A stretch of 64,000 nucleotides of DNA from Spirochaetota bacterium (GCA_029562645.1 JAKQUI010000001.1:1-64000), one strand, 5' to 3'; positions 25,849-35,071 are shown, counted from the stretch's first letter. Notes: generated by a model not told the origin, from the letters alone. A program made the numbers and translations.

Positions 25849-27135
25849 ATGGAACGAGCGATACTCGAATACAAGGGCGCGCGATACGAACTCCCGGTGA
25901 TCGACGGCACGGAGCAGGAGCGCGCCATCGACATATCGAACCTCCGGAAGGACTCGGGGCTGATCACGCTCGACGTGGGATACCAGAACACCGGATCGTG
26001 CACCTCCGCGATCACGTTCATCGACGGCGACCGCGGGATCCTGCGCTACCGGGGCATCCCCATCGAGGTGCTGGCGGAGCGATCAACCTTCACGGAAACT
26101 GCGTTCCTGCTCATCTACGGCCACCTGCCGGTCGAGGCGGAGCGGCGCGCCTTCTCCGAGCGCCTCACGGAGAACTCGATGATCCACGAGGACATGCTCC
26201 GCTTCTTCGACGGCTTCCCGCCGACGGCGCACCCGATGGCGATCCTCTCCACCATGGTGAACGCGCTGTCGGTGTACTACCCCGGCTACTTCACCGAGGA
26301 CTTCGAGAGCGGCACCTTCGACCTCATGGCGGTGCGCCTCATCTCCAAGATCAGGACCATCGCGGCCTACTCGTTCAAGCACTCCATCGGCGAGCCGTTC
26401 GTGTACCCCCGGCACGACCTCCGGTACTGCGCGAACTTCCTGTCCATGATGTTCCACAGCCCGGTGAAGCCCTACGAGATCGACCCCGACATCGAGAAGG
26501 CGCTCAACGCCCTGCTGATCCTCCACGCCGACCACGAGCAGAACTGCAGCACCTCGACGGTGCGGCTGGTGGGCAGCAGCATGGTGAACCTGTACGCCTC
26601 CATCTGCGCGGGGATCTGCGCGCTCTGGGGGCCGCTGCACGGCGGGGCGAACCAGCACGTGATCGAGATGCTGGAGGGGATCCAGCAGCAGGGCCTCTCG
26701 GTGCGGGATTGCGTGGCGCGCGCGAAGGACAAGGACAACCGCTTCCGGCTCTTCGGGTTCGGCCATCGCATCTACAAGAACTACGACCCGCGCGCGATCA
26801 TCCTCAAGGGCATGTGCGACACGCTGCTGAAAAAATTCAACATCAGCGAGCCGCTCATCGACATCGCCATGGAGCTCGAATCCGCCGCGCTCGCCGACGA
26901 CTTTTTCATCGAGCGCAAGCTGTATCCGAACGTCGACTTCTACAGCGGCATCCTCTACCGGATGATCGGCATCCCCACCAACATGTTCACGGTGATGTTC
27001 GCCATCGGGCGCCTGCCCGGCTGGATCGCGCAATGGAAGGAGATGCACGACAGCGTGCCGCTGAAGATCGGCCGGCCGCGCCAGCTCTACACGGGACCGC
27101 CGCTGAGCGACTACGTGCCCATGGACCAGCGCTGA
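25849..27135 (+). CDS. gltA: Citrate synthase
   Basis: A 428-aa type II-like citrate synthase that condenses oxaloacetate with acetyl-CoA. Active-site residues appear in HADHEQNCSTSTVRLVGSS near residue 224, WGPLHGGANQHVIEML near residue 263 (the His of the active site), and FGFGHRIYKNYDPRA near residue 302. The gene begins 7 nt after the AroC-like stop, with AAGGAACGG upstream. With PFOR in the same run it could feed acetyl-CoA into the oxidative or the biosynthetic half of the TCA cycle. Confidence 0.95.
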   Translation: MERAILEYKGARYELPVIDGTEQERAIDISNLRKDSGLITLDVGYQNTGSCTSAITFIDGDRGILRYRGIPIEVLAERSTFTETAFLLIYGHLPVEAERRAFSERLTENSMIHEDMLRFFDGFPPTAHPMAILSTMVNALSVYYPGYFTEDFESGTFDLMAVRLISKIRTIAAYSFKHSIGEPFVYPRHDLRYCANFLSMMFHSPVKPYEIDPDIEKALNALLILHADHEQNCSTSTVRLVGSSMVNLYASICAGICALWGPLHGGANQHVIEMLEGIQQQGLSVRDCVARAKDKDNRFRLFGFGHRIYKNYDPRAIILKGMCDTLLKKFNISEPLIDIAMELESAALADDFFIERKLYPNVDFYSGILYRMIGIPTNMFTVMFAIGRLPGWIAQWKEMHDSVPLKIGRPRQLYTGPPLSDYVPMDQR

Positions 27136-27160
27136 TCGCGTCTGCGCCGCCGCGCCCCCG

Positions 27161-28060
27161 TCAATCGTCGATGATGCGATGATGTCCGCGCGGGCAGGTG
27201 CCGGTGGTGCAGTCGTAGAACCCGTCGTCCCACTCCTCGTTCGCGTGATAGTGCTCGCGGCAGTACACGGCGTCGCATTCGGGGCAGTAGGCGTCGATCC
27301 CGTCCTCGAGGAGCTTCTTTCGCATGAGATACGAATGCGCCCGGCCGACGGCGCCCGCATCGAGCAAGGTGAAGATCCGGCGGGCGTGTTTCCGGTCGAC
27401 ACCGCCGGCATGGGTGATCCCCTCGTAGACGAGGCACTCCTCCGTGGAGAAGCGCGGCACGCCGATGCGGAACACGAACGACACCTCGCCGCAGACCGCG
27501 CAGTGCAGATGAAACTCGGTATCGCCCGCGCGCGAGACCGTCGCCACGGGGGGCTGGCCGTCGTTCGCGCGCACGAAGGGACGCACGGTTTCGGCGATCC
27601 GGTCATGGCAACTCTCGAACGCCTCGGCAAGCCGCCGCTGGAGCCGACGCGACGCCTTGCTGCGAACGCCCTTCAGTTCGCTCAACACCTGCCGGTTGAG
27701 GCTCTCGGCCGCGCCGAGGAACTGGACGCAGGCGCCGGCGTTCTCGTCGCTGCCGCCGGCGATCGACGGCAACAGCTCCGCCGCGGCCAGCACAACGCCA
27801 TAGAGCTCCCTGACATCGGCGATCCAGATACGGCGCAGTGCGTCGTCCGGACGCGCGGCCGACTCGTGAAAGGCGACGATATCGTCCTTCACGCCCTCCA
27901 GGCACCTGATATGCTCGCGAACGCCGATCGCTTCTATCATACCTGTCCGGTTATTTAAGATTTTTCGCTTTTCGAGGAAGATAGCCTCAAGATATCCCCC
28001 CGCCCATGGCATGTCAAACAGAAAGTTCATGTCACATGGCGCATTGCGAAGCAAAATCAT
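27161..28060 (-). CDS. Unknown protein with C-terminal zinc-ribbon motifs
   Basis: A 299-aa protein of no family I recognise. The first two-thirds are helical and charged. The last third has three metal-binding-like groups: HCAVCGE (CxxC), AYCPECDAVYCREHYH (CxxC plus Cys/His), and DCTTGTCPRGHHR. That pattern suggests one or two structural zinc sites, and hence a nucleic-acid or protein-binding role, but this is inference. The outer ATG at 28060 has AGGGTG close upstream; an ATG at 27940 (MIEAIGV) is the alternative and would drop 40 residues. It is divergent from tetR across a 79-nt operator region. Confidence 0.6.
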   Translation of the reverse strand: MILLRNAPCDMNFLFDMPWAGGYLEAIFLEKRKILNNRTGMIEAIGVREHIRCLEGVKDDIVAFHESAARPDDALRRIWIADVRELYGVVLAAAELLPSIAGGSDENAGACVQFLGAAESLNRQVLSELKGVRSKASRRLQRRLAEAFESCHDRIAETVRPFVRANDGQPPVATVSRAGDTEFHLHCAVCGEVSFVFRIGVPRFSTEECLVYEGITHAGGVDRKHARRIFTLLDAGAVGRAHSYLMRKKLLEDGIDAYCPECDAVYCREHYHANEEWDDGFYDCTTGTCPRGHHRIIDD

Positions 28061-28078
28061 ATCACCCTAAAAAAATGC

Positions 28079-28111
28079 TTGACTTTTTAAATAACATTAG
28101 TTATTTATAAT
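28079..28111 (+). promoter_or_regulatory. TetR operator and promoter region
   Basis: A perfect inverted repeat AAATAAC (28089-28095) / GTTATTT (28100-28106) with 4-nt centre ATTA, 18 bp long as TetR-family operators usually are. A third half-site GTTATTT lies at 28119-28125. TTGACT at 28079-28084 and TATTTA or TATAAT at 28102-28111 frame the promoter around it. The AT-rich sequence contrasts with the GC-rich flanks. TetR encoded right after it is the probable binder. Confidence 0.7.
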
Positions 28112-28139
28112 TACACATGTTATTTATGTATGATATGCC

Positions 28140-28799
28140 ATGCCGCCACGAATAAGCTTCTCGAAGGAAGAGATAATCCAGGCCGCGATTGACGTGGTTC
28201 GGGCCGATGGGCCCAACAGCGCGAGCGCGCGCTCGATCGCGAAGCGCATGGGCGGATCCACCCAGCCCATCTACCGCGCCTTCGAGACCATCGAGGACCT
28301 CGGCCGGGAGCTCGTCGCCGCGGCGGAGGAGATCGCCATCCGGCACATGCTGGAGTACCAGTACGGGGAGTGGCACTTCCTGTCCATGGGGCTGGGCTTT
28401 TTGGAATTCGCGATCCGCGAGCCCGAGCTGTATCGGCTGCTCTATCTTTCCGGAAAGAACAAGTTCCAATTCCAGCACGACCGCCCCCCCTACGACCGGC
28501 TCTTCGAGAAGATGAAGCGCGACGCCGCCCTCGCCGAGCTGGACGACGCGGCCCGCGTCCGGCTCTTCCGCGACATGGCGATCTATTCCCACGGCCTCTG
28601 CGGGGCGGCGCTCATGCGCCCCGGGGGCTTTACCGTCGAGGAATACCGGCCGCTGCTCATGGAGATGGGGATGCGGCTGATCGTCTTCGAGGTGCTGCGA
28701 CGCCGGGGGACGCTCACCGACGCGGCGATTCGCACCTGCCTGCACGAGACCGCACACCCGATCGCGCGCGAGATACTATCGCCTTCCGCGACATCATAA
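28140..28799 (+). CDS. TetR-family transcriptional regulator
   Basis: A 219-aa TetR protein. The helix-turn-helix spans residues about 7-54, with FSKEEIIQAAIDVVRADG then ARSIAKRMGGSTQPIYRAF. The ligand-binding C-terminal half is helical and not recognisable to ligand level. It follows a perfect 18-bp inverted repeat and precedes the cysteine-rich ferredoxin gene by 24 nt. It therefore probably represses itself, that gene and perhaps the divergent zinc-ribbon gene. No Shine-Dalgarno sequence is visible, so the mRNA may be leaderless. Confidence 0.88.
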   Translation: MPPRISFSKEEIIQAAIDVVRADGPNSASARSIAKRMGGSTQPIYRAFETIEDLGRELVAAAEEIAIRHMLEYQYGEWHFLSMGLGFLEFAIREPELYRLLYLSGKNKFQFQHDRPPYDRLFEKMKRDAALAELDDAARVRLFRDMAIYSHGLCGAALMRPGGFTVEEYRPLLMEMGMRLIVFEVLRRRGTLTDAAIRTCLHETAHPIAREILSPSATS

Positions 28800-28823
28800 C
28801 GAACGCCCACAAAGGAGATTGCC

Positions 28824-29903
28824 ATGGCCGAGAACATCTATCACACCCTTCGCGACGTGCTCGACACCATCCCCAACGGTTTCCCCGCCACCGAGAGCGG
28901 TGTGGAGATCAAGATCCTGAAAAAAATCTTCACCGAGGAGGAGGCGGCGCTGACCGCGCAGCTCAAGCTGAAGTGGGAGACGCCGGACCAGATCGCCGAG
29001 CGCACGGGGCTTGACATCGACTACCTGAAGAAGATGCTCCCCATCATGGACCAGAAGGGGCAGCTGATGTCCATCAACCTGGGCGCGATGTCGGTGTACC
29101 GCCTCATGCCCTTCGTCTTCGGCATCTACGAGTTCCAGCTCAAGCGCATCGACCGCGAGCTCGCCGAGCTTTTCGAGGAATACGCAATGACCGCCTTCGG
29201 AAAGGACTTTTTCGACCGCTCGCCCGCGCTCATGAAGGTGGTGCCCATCGAAAGCGAGATCGACGCGTCATCCAGCATCGAGCCCTACGAGAGCGTGACC
29301 AAGCTCATTGAGCGCGCCAAGTCGTTCATGGTGAACGAGTGTATCTGCAAAACGGAGCGCGCCCTCATGGGACACCCATGCAGCAAGCCCACCGAGGTGT
29401 GTCTGGGCTTCGCGCCCATCGAAAACTACTTCGACGACGGGACGCACGGGCGGCCCATCAGCAAGGAGGAGGCGCTGGACATTCTCAAAAAGTCCGAGGA
29501 GGCGGGGCTCGTCCACATGACCTCCAACACGAAGAAGGGCCATTTCTACATCTGCAATTGCTGTTCGTGCTGCTGCGGGCCCCTCATCGCGACAAACCTC
29601 ATCAGCACCAAGGCGACCGCGAAATCGAACTACCTCGCGGCGGTCGATGCCGAGAGCTGCACCGCCTGCGGATTGTGCATCGATCGCTGCCAGGTGAACG
29701 CCATCACCGTCGATGATGTCGCCGTGATAAACGATCGCTGCATCGGCTGCGGCCTGTGCGCCACCACCTGCCCCGCAGCGTCCATTACCATGAAGCGACG
29801 CGACGAGAGCGACATACCCCCCGTTCCCCGGAACGAGCTCGACTGGATGGCCCAGCGCGCCGCGGCCCGCGGCCAGAACGACGACTACAAAAAGTTGTTG
29901 TGA
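28824..29903 (+). CDS. Cysteine-rich two-[4Fe-4S] ferredoxin-domain protein with wHTH-like N-terminus
   Basis: A 359-aa protein. Residues about 30-95 look like a winged-helix or helical regulatory domain (FTEEEAALTAQLKLKWETPDQIAERTGLD). The middle holds C173, C175, C186 and C193, then a dense cysteine knot NCCSCCC at 245-251. The C-terminus has two classic ferredoxin clusters, C279/C282/C285/C289 and C306/C309/C312/C316. It is probably a cytosolic electron carrier or sensor. Homologues of this layout are annotated only as 4Fe-4S binding proteins. AAGGAG precedes the ATG. Control by the adjacent TetR is likely. Confidence 0.75.
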   Translation: MAENIYHTLRDVLDTIPNGFPATESGVEIKILKKIFTEEEAALTAQLKLKWETPDQIAERTGLDIDYLKKMLPIMDQKGQLMSINLGAMSVYRLMPFVFGIYEFQLKRIDRELAELFEEYAMTAFGKDFFDRSPALMKVVPIESEIDASSSIEPYESVTKLIERAKSFMVNECICKTERALMGHPCSKPTEVCLGFAPIENYFDDGTHGRPISKEEALDILKKSEEAGLVHMTSNTKKGHFYICNCCSCCCGPLIATNLISTKATAKSNYLAAVDAESCTACGLCIDRCQVNAITVDDVAVINDRCIGCGLCATTCPAASITMKRRDESDIPPVPRNELDWMAQRAAARGQNDDYKKLL

Positions 29904-29972
29904 CGATTCGGCCCCGCGCGCAGAGTGCGGCTTGTATCATTGCCACACCTTCAGGGAGGCCGATACCGCCGT

Positions 29973-31037
29973 ATGAATGACGCCTTCGCCCGCGAGCTTC
30001 GCGCCGGCCGCCGCGTTACGCGCGACGAGGCCGCCGGCCTTTTCGCCGAGGACCTCCTCGAGCTCGGCGCGATCGCCGACGCCCGCCGGCGGCTCGTGCA
30101 TCCGGAGGAGACCGTCGGCTTCATCGTGGACCGCATCATCAACTTCACCAATATCTGCGAGGCGAAGTGCCGCTTCTGCGCCTACCACGCCCGGGCCGGG
30201 GTGATCGAGCCGTACGACCTGCGCCTGGACGAAATCATTGAAAAGGCCGACGCCCTCGCGCGCGCGGGCGGCACGCAGATCATGCTGCAGGGCGGGCTCA
30301 ATCCCGAGTACACGATCGAATCGTACGTGACGATGCTGCGCGCCGTGAAGGAACGACATCCGGACATCGCGCTCCACTCATTTTCTCCCGCCGAGACCGT
30401 TCACCTTGCGAAGCGGCACGGCATGCCGCTCGCCGACGTCATCGGCATGCTGAAGCACGCCGGGCTCGACTCCATGCCCGGCGCGTCCGACCTCCTCGTG
30501 GACCGCGTGCGTCGCAGCGTAAGCCCGCGCAAGTGCACCGTGGACGAGTGGCGCGCGGTGATGGACGCGCTGGCGGCGCACGGTCTTTTCTCCAGCGCGA
30601 CGATGACCTACGGCATGGGCGAGACGACCGACGAGCTCGTCGAGCACCTCGACGTCGTGCGGAGCACGCAGGAGCGCACCGGCGTCATCCGCGCCTTCAT
30701 CCCCTGGTCCTTCTCGCCCGCCAACACGGCGCTTTCCGACGTCGAGCCCGCGACGGGCACGGACTTCCTGCGGATCGTCGCGATCGCGCGCATCTATCTG
30801 GACAATGTCCGCTATATCCAATCCGGCTGGCTCACCGAGGGGCTCCCGCTCGCGCAGCTCGCGCTCGCGATGGGCGCGAACGACATGGGGGGCGTGCTCA
30901 CCGAGGAGGTGGTGGTGCAGGCGACCGGCGTGGGGACGCGCGCCACGGCGGAGGACTTCATCGCGCTCATTCGCGATGCGGGAAAGACGCCCGTGCTGCG
31001 CAATTCGCGCTACGAGATCATCCGCCGATACGACTGA
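29973..31037 (+). CDS. mqnC: Cyclic dehypoxanthinyl futalosine synthase (radical SAM)
   Basis: A 354-aa radical-SAM enzyme that cyclises dehypoxanthine futalosine. The cluster ligands are C62, C66 and C69 in NICEAKCRFCAYH. MqnC-type blocks are IMLQGGLNPEYTIESY, HSFSPAETV, SATMTYGMGETTD and a tail with MGANDMGGVLTEEVVVQATG. Those separate it from MqnE. The start is uncertain: AGGGAGG is 14 nt upstream of the ATG at 29973, and an in-frame earlier codon at 29925 exists. It is followed by a transglutaminase-like gene and menG. Confidence 0.9.
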   Translation: MNDAFARELRAGRRVTRDEAAGLFAEDLLELGAIADARRRLVHPEETVGFIVDRIINFTNICEAKCRFCAYHARAGVIEPYDLRLDEIIEKADALARAGGTQIMLQGGLNPEYTIESYVTMLRAVKERHPDIALHSFSPAETVHLAKRHGMPLADVIGMLKHAGLDSMPGASDLLVDRVRRSVSPRKCTVDEWRAVMDALAAHGLFSSATMTYGMGETTDELVEHLDVVRSTQERTGVIRAFIPWSFSPANTALSDVEPATGTDFLRIVAIARIYLDNVRYIQSGWLTEGLPLAQLALAMGANDMGGVLTEEVVVQATGVGTRATAEDFIALIRDAGKTPVLRNSRYEIIRRYD

Positions 31038-31104
31038 CCGGCCGACCCTCCGCCCGCACGGAAAATGCTTGCCAGCGCGCGGGGAATCGACCATCCCATG
31101 TCCC

Positions 31105-31794
31105 ATGGACGAGTACTGTTCGCCAACCTGGTTCATCGAGAGCGCGCACCCGGCGGTCGTCGCCTTCGCGCGTGACGCCGCCGGCGACGGCGACGCGACG
31201 GCCCGCGCCGTGCGGCTGTACTATGCGGTGCGCGACGGCATCGCCTACAATCCCTATCGCTACACCTTCGAGCGTGGGCCGTACCGCGCCTCGGCGGTGC
31301 TCGCGGCCCGCGAGGGATTTTGCGTCCAGAAGTCGATCCTCCTTGCGGCGGCGGCTCGCGCGATCGGCATCCCCTGCCGCGTGGGGTACGCGAACGTGAT
31401 CAACCACCTCTCCACGAAACGGATGCGCGAGCTTCTGCGCACGGACCTGTTCGTCTTTCACGGATACAATGAATTCCATTTGGGCGGCAGATGGGTCAAG
31501 GCGACGCCGGCCTTCGACGCCGCGCTGTGCCAGCGCTTCGGGCTGCGTCCGCTGGAGTTTACCGGCGCGGAGGATTCGATCTTCCACCCGTACGATCTCG
31601 CGGGACGGCGCCACATGGAGTACGTGCACGACTACGGGACCTTCGCGGACTTCCCCTTCGAGACGATGGTGCGCGAATCGCTGCGTCATTATCCGCACAT
31701 CGAAGCGCTCATGCGGGAACACGACGCGGGCGCGCGCATCGAGGACCCCGAGCTCGCCGGGACGCCCGATCCGTCGCCGCGGAGCCCGGAATGA
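31105..31794 (+). CDS. Transglutaminase-like cysteine hydrolase
   Basis: A 229-aa cytosolic protein with the transglutaminase-like triad in order: C73 in REGFCVQKSILLAAAARAIGIPC, H119 in FHGYNEFHLGGRW, and D138 in ATPAFD. Proteins of this type are usually peptidases or amide hydrolases; the substrate is unknown. It sits between mqnC and menG and overlaps menG by 4 nt (ATGA), so it is in the same unit. A role in menaquinone synthesis is possible but no known step needs it. The reading frame extends further upstream, but the mqnC end and codon pattern favour the ATG at 31105. Confidence 0.75.
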   Translation: MDEYCSPTWFIESAHPAVVAFARDAAGDGDATARAVRLYYAVRDGIAYNPYRYTFERGPYRASAVLAAREGFCVQKSILLAAAARAIGIPCRVGYANVINHLSTKRMRELLRTDLFVFHGYNEFHLGGRWVKATPAFDAALCQRFGLRPLEFTGAEDSIFHPYDLAGRRHMEYVHDYGTFADFPFETMVRESLRHYPHIEALMREHDAGARIEDPELAGTPDPSPRSPE

Positions 31795-32501
31795 GCCTGC
31801 GCTACGAAGAGCACCACGACCACCCCGCCGAGCGCAAGCGCTTCATCCGCGGTCTCTTCGATTCCATCGTCCCCACCTACGACCTCTTGAACCGCCTGCT
31901 CTCGATGGGGATCGACGGCGGTTGGCGGCGCGCGACGGTGCGCGCCCTGGGCGACCTGCGCGGCCGGACCACGCTCGATCTGTGTTGCGGCACGGGCGAT
32001 CTCTCGCGTCTGCTCTCGCGCGCCGGGGCCGCCGTCGTCTCGCTCGACTTCTCGCTTCCCATGCTCTCGACGGGCGTTGCAAAGGGAAAAATCATCGGGC
32101 GTCCCGTCGCCGCCGACGCATCGGCCCTCCCGCTGGCCGACGCCTCCATCGACGCCGCGACCATCGCCTTCGGTATCCGCAATATCCCCGACATCCCGCG
32201 CATGCTGGCGGAGCTCCACCGCGTGATGCGCCCCGGGGGGCGGTTCGCCATCCTTGAGCTCACGCGGCCGCGCAATCGCCTCATCGGCGCGGCGTACCGG
32301 TTCTATCTGGCGCATGCGCTTCCCGTCATCGGGGGGATGATTTCGGGCCGCAGGACCGCCTACCGCTACCTCGCGGGGACCATCGACACCTTCCTGGACC
32401 CGGGCGAGCTGTGCGCGGCCATCGAGCGCGCGGGGTTTCGCGATGCGGTGGCGGACGGGAAAACGTTCGGGATCGCGACCATCATCACCTGCCGACGCTG
32501 A
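31791..32501 (+). CDS. menG: Demethylmenaquinone methyltransferase
   Basis: A 236-aa class I SAM-dependent methyltransferase of the UbiE/MenG family, adding the C-methyl group in the last step of menaquinone synthesis. It has FDSIVPTYDLLNRLLSMGID near residue 25, the SAM motif LDLCCGTGDLS near residue 64, FGIRNIPD near residue 125, and the C-terminal FLDPGEL. The ATG overlaps the preceding stop by 4 nt. Membrane-associated activity is expected. In futalosine-pathway naming this would be mqnG. Confidence 0.92.
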   Translation: MSLRYEEHHDHPAERKRFIRGLFDSIVPTYDLLNRLLSMGIDGGWRRATVRALGDLRGRTTLDLCCGTGDLSRLLSRAGAAVVSLDFSLPMLSTGVAKGKIIGRPVAADASALPLADASIDAATIAFGIRNIPDIPRMLAELHRVMRPGGRFAILELTRPRNRLIGAAYRFYLAHALPVIGGMISGRRTAYRYLAGTIDTFLDPGELCAAIERAGFRDAVADGKTFGIATIITCRR

Positions 32502-32560
32502 ACGCCGCATGCTGCCATGCGCCATCGGTCCGAAGGACGGTTGCGACGCCCGTATCCTGC

Positions 32561-32589
32561 TTGACAAAAACATTCGATGGGGCAATGAT
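32561..32589 (+). promoter_or_regulatory. Sigma-70-like promoter of the hybrid histidine kinase gene
   Basis: TTGACA at 32561-32566 and AATGAT at 32584-32589 with 17-nt spacing, 24 nt before the kinase start. The -35 element is a perfect consensus and the -10 element matches at four of six positions. Confidence 0.6.
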
Positions 32590-32612
32590 CAATACGCACA
32601 CCATGGTGGAGA

Positions 32613-34772
32613 ATGAACTTCTATATTCTCATCCCGCTCGCGTTTTTCACGATCAACCTGTGCCTGGTCGTCTACATCGCCGCGAAAAGCGGCAAAAAAC
32701 TGGCGGCGCGCGCATTCATGCTCTTCGCCGTCATGCTTGCCCTCTGGGAGCTCTCCGAGTTTTTTCTCTGGTCGAACCTTCCTGACGCGACGCTCATCGG
32801 CATCTACCGCGCAACCGGCATTTTATACATGCTTCCCGGCGTGCTCTTTTTGAATTTCGCGTACTCGCTCCTCGGAAAAAAACGGGACGCCGTTTTCCAT
32901 GGGTTTTCCGCCTGCATGTTCGCCGGGACGATACTGGCGTTTGCGAGCGATTGGTACTTCCCGGATCGCATTATTCGGCATGGATGGGGGAACGCCGCCG
33001 CGCCCGGGCCGCTCATGTACCCCATCATCATCGTCGCCATCGTCCTGCCGGGCCTGTACGGGATTGCGCTCATCGCCGCCGCCATGCGCACACAGCGCGA
33101 TCCCCTTCGCGTGCGGCAATTTGGGACCGTCCTCGCCGGTTTCGCCGCGGCCACCGCCGCCGCGGTGCTCACCAATGTCGTGTTGCCGCTGTTCGCCGAC
33201 GCGGCGGCGATCCCCCATCTCGCCTCATCGCTGGCCGGGATCGGCTCGATCTCGATGTTCATCGCCATCGCCCGCTACCGCCTGCTCGCGCCCGGGCTCG
33301 GCGACGCCGCCGTGGAGATATTCTCCCGCGTGCACGACTGCGTTTTCGTCGTCGGAAGCGACGGGCGGGTGCTCGAGATGAACGAGGCGGCCGCGCGCGC
33401 CTTCCCGCAGGCGGGGCCCGATGCGGGAGCGCCCGGCCTCGCCGCGCTTTACGGCGAGCTCACCTGCGTTCACGATGAATGCCGCGATCGTGAAACGACC
33501 CTGTCGCTCGGCGGGGAGAGCCGCACCTACCTCGTCTCGCAGAGCCCTATCGGCGGCAGCGGGGAGTCCCCGGCCACGCTCGTGGTCATGAAAGACATCA
33601 CCGAGATGCGACGGATGGAGGCGGAGCTATCGCGGAGCTCCCGGATCGAGTCGCTGGGCGTTTTCGCGGGCGGCATCGCGCACGATTTCAACAATCTCCT
33701 CACCGTGATCCTGGGAAACATCGCCCTGGTCCGGCAGAGCATCCAACGCGACCCCGAGGCCCTGCGCATGCTCGCCCAGGCCGAGACCGCCTCCATCCGG
33801 GCCGCCGACCTCACGCGCCAGCTCCTCACCTTTTCCAAGGGGGGCGATCCGGTGAAGCGTATAACGTCACTCCCTGCGCTCGTCAGGGAGACGATGCAGT
33901 TCGCCCTGTCGGGATCGAGCGTCAGGTGCGCCTACGACTTCGCGGAGGACCTGTTGAACGCTGAGATCGACGCGAACCAGATCGGGCAGGTGATACACAA
34001 TATCGCCATAAACGCCCTCCAGGCGATGCCGCGGGGCGGCGCCATCACCGTAGGCGCGCACAATTGCGGCGATGACGGCGGCGGCGCGATCGGGCCCCAT
34101 GTGCGGCTCACGTTCGCGGACACCGGCTGCGGGATCCCCGCCGGCATCATCGAGCGGATATTCGACCCATTCTTCACCACCCGCGAGATGGGGACCGGCC
34201 TGGGGCTGTCGATCGCCTACTCCATCGTCACGAAGCACGGCGGGCGCATATGCGTGTCCTCGCGCCCCGGCGACGGCACGATGTTCGAGGTATATCTGCC
34301 GGCGACCGATGCCCGCGTTGTAGCGCGCTGCGAGGACGCGATCCCAGCACCGGGACGCCCGCTCAAGATACTCGTGGTGGACGACGAACCGCAGGTGCGC
34401 GATATCGCCTCCCGGATCCTCTCGGCCCTGGGCCATCGCGCCGCATGCGTCGGTTCAATCGACGATGCCGTGACCGCGTTTTCCGCGGCCCATGCGCGGG
34501 GCGAACGCTTCGATTGCGTGATCACCGACCTCACCATCCCCGGCGGCGCGGGCGGCACCGAGGTGTTTCGCCTCCTCCGGGAGATCGACCGGAACGTGAC
34601 CATTTTGATTTCCAGCGGATATTCAAACGACCCCATACTCGCCGAGCACGCGCGCCACGGATTTGCCGGGATCATCCCCAAGCCCTATCGCATCGAGGAC
34701 GTGCGGAACGCGCTCCTGCGAATCAACGACGAACCGCCGGCGCCCGATGATGGGCTTTCGCGCGTGAATTAA
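32613..34772 (+). CDS. Hybrid histidine kinase with multi-pass N-terminus, PAS and receiver domains
   Basis: A 719-aa sensor. Seven or so hydrophobic helices cover residues 1 to about 215, like the 7TM histidine-kinase N-terminal domain. A PAS domain follows at about 228-340. The HisKA H-box GGIAHDFNN has the phospho-acceptor His357. The HATPase part has the N-box HNIAINALQAM, FADTGCGIP and GTGLGLS. A C-terminal receiver begins ILVVDDEP near residue 585 and has its acceptor Asp639 in VITDLTIPG. All catalytic residues are present. No separate response regulator is adjacent, so phosphotransfer may stay internal. A promoter is marked upstream; the gene ends before a small membrane protein. Confidence 0.92.
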   Translation: MNFYILIPLAFFTINLCLVVYIAAKSGKKLAARAFMLFAVMLALWELSEFFLWSNLPDATLIGIYRATGILYMLPGVLFLNFAYSLLGKKRDAVFHGFSACMFAGTILAFASDWYFPDRIIRHGWGNAAAPGPLMYPIIIVAIVLPGLYGIALIAAAMRTQRDPLRVRQFGTVLAGFAAATAAAVLTNVVLPLFADAAAIPHLASSLAGIGSISMFIAIARYRLLAPGLGDAAVEIFSRVHDCVFVVGSDGRVLEMNEAAARAFPQAGPDAGAPGLAALYGELTCVHDECRDRETTLSLGGESRTYLVSQSPIGGSGESPATLVVMKDITEMRRMEAELSRSSRIESLGVFAGGIAHDFNNLLTVILGNIALVRQSIQRDPEALRMLAQAETASIRAADLTRQLLTFSKGGDPVKRITSLPALVRETMQFALSGSSVRCAYDFAEDLLNAEIDANQIGQVIHNIAINALQAMPRGGAITVGAHNCGDDGGGAIGPHVRLTFADTGCGIPAGIIERIFDPFFTTREMGTGLGLSIAYSIVTKHGGRICVSSRPGDGTMFEVYLPATDARVVARCEDAIPAPGRPLKILVVDDEPQVRDIASRILSALGHRAACVGSIDDAVTAFSAAHARGERFDCVITDLTIPGGAGGTEVFRLLREIDRNVTILISSGYSNDPILAEHARHGFAGIIPKPYRIEDVRNALLRINDEPPAPDDGLSRVN

Positions 34773-34855
34773 AAAATGATTGCGCTCCCGCCGCACCCGG
34801 TGCTTGAGTGGGATACGACTCGGCAAGACTACATCTTCCACACGGAGTGTGACAT

Positions 34856-35071
34856 ATGGGAACGGCGTTGGTTCATCTGATCGGGCTGATACTGCTGCTG
34901 GTGGGATGGTTCGTGACCATCATCAACGTGGGCATGACCTTTACGGTGGGCGTGACCAAGTTTAGCGCCTCGATGTTCAACTCGGGAACGCTCGTGGGCC
35001 TGGTGATCATCATCATCGGCGCCTATGTGCCGATGGTCGGCGGCATCATCCTCAACAAGCTGGGAAAGTAA
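34856..35071 (+). CDS. Small two-helix membrane protein
   Basis: A 71-aa protein with two clear membrane helices (about residues 5-28 and 46-66) and a short KLGK tail. There are no conserved residues that I can assign. CGGAGTG precedes the ATG at 34856 at the right distance, so it is likely translated. It lies downstream of the kinase by 83 nt and could be its partner, but that is guesswork. Confidence 0.6.
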   Translation: MGTALVHLIGLILLLVGWFVTIINVGMTFTVGVTKFSASMFNSGTLVGLVIIIIGAYVPMVGGIILNKLGK

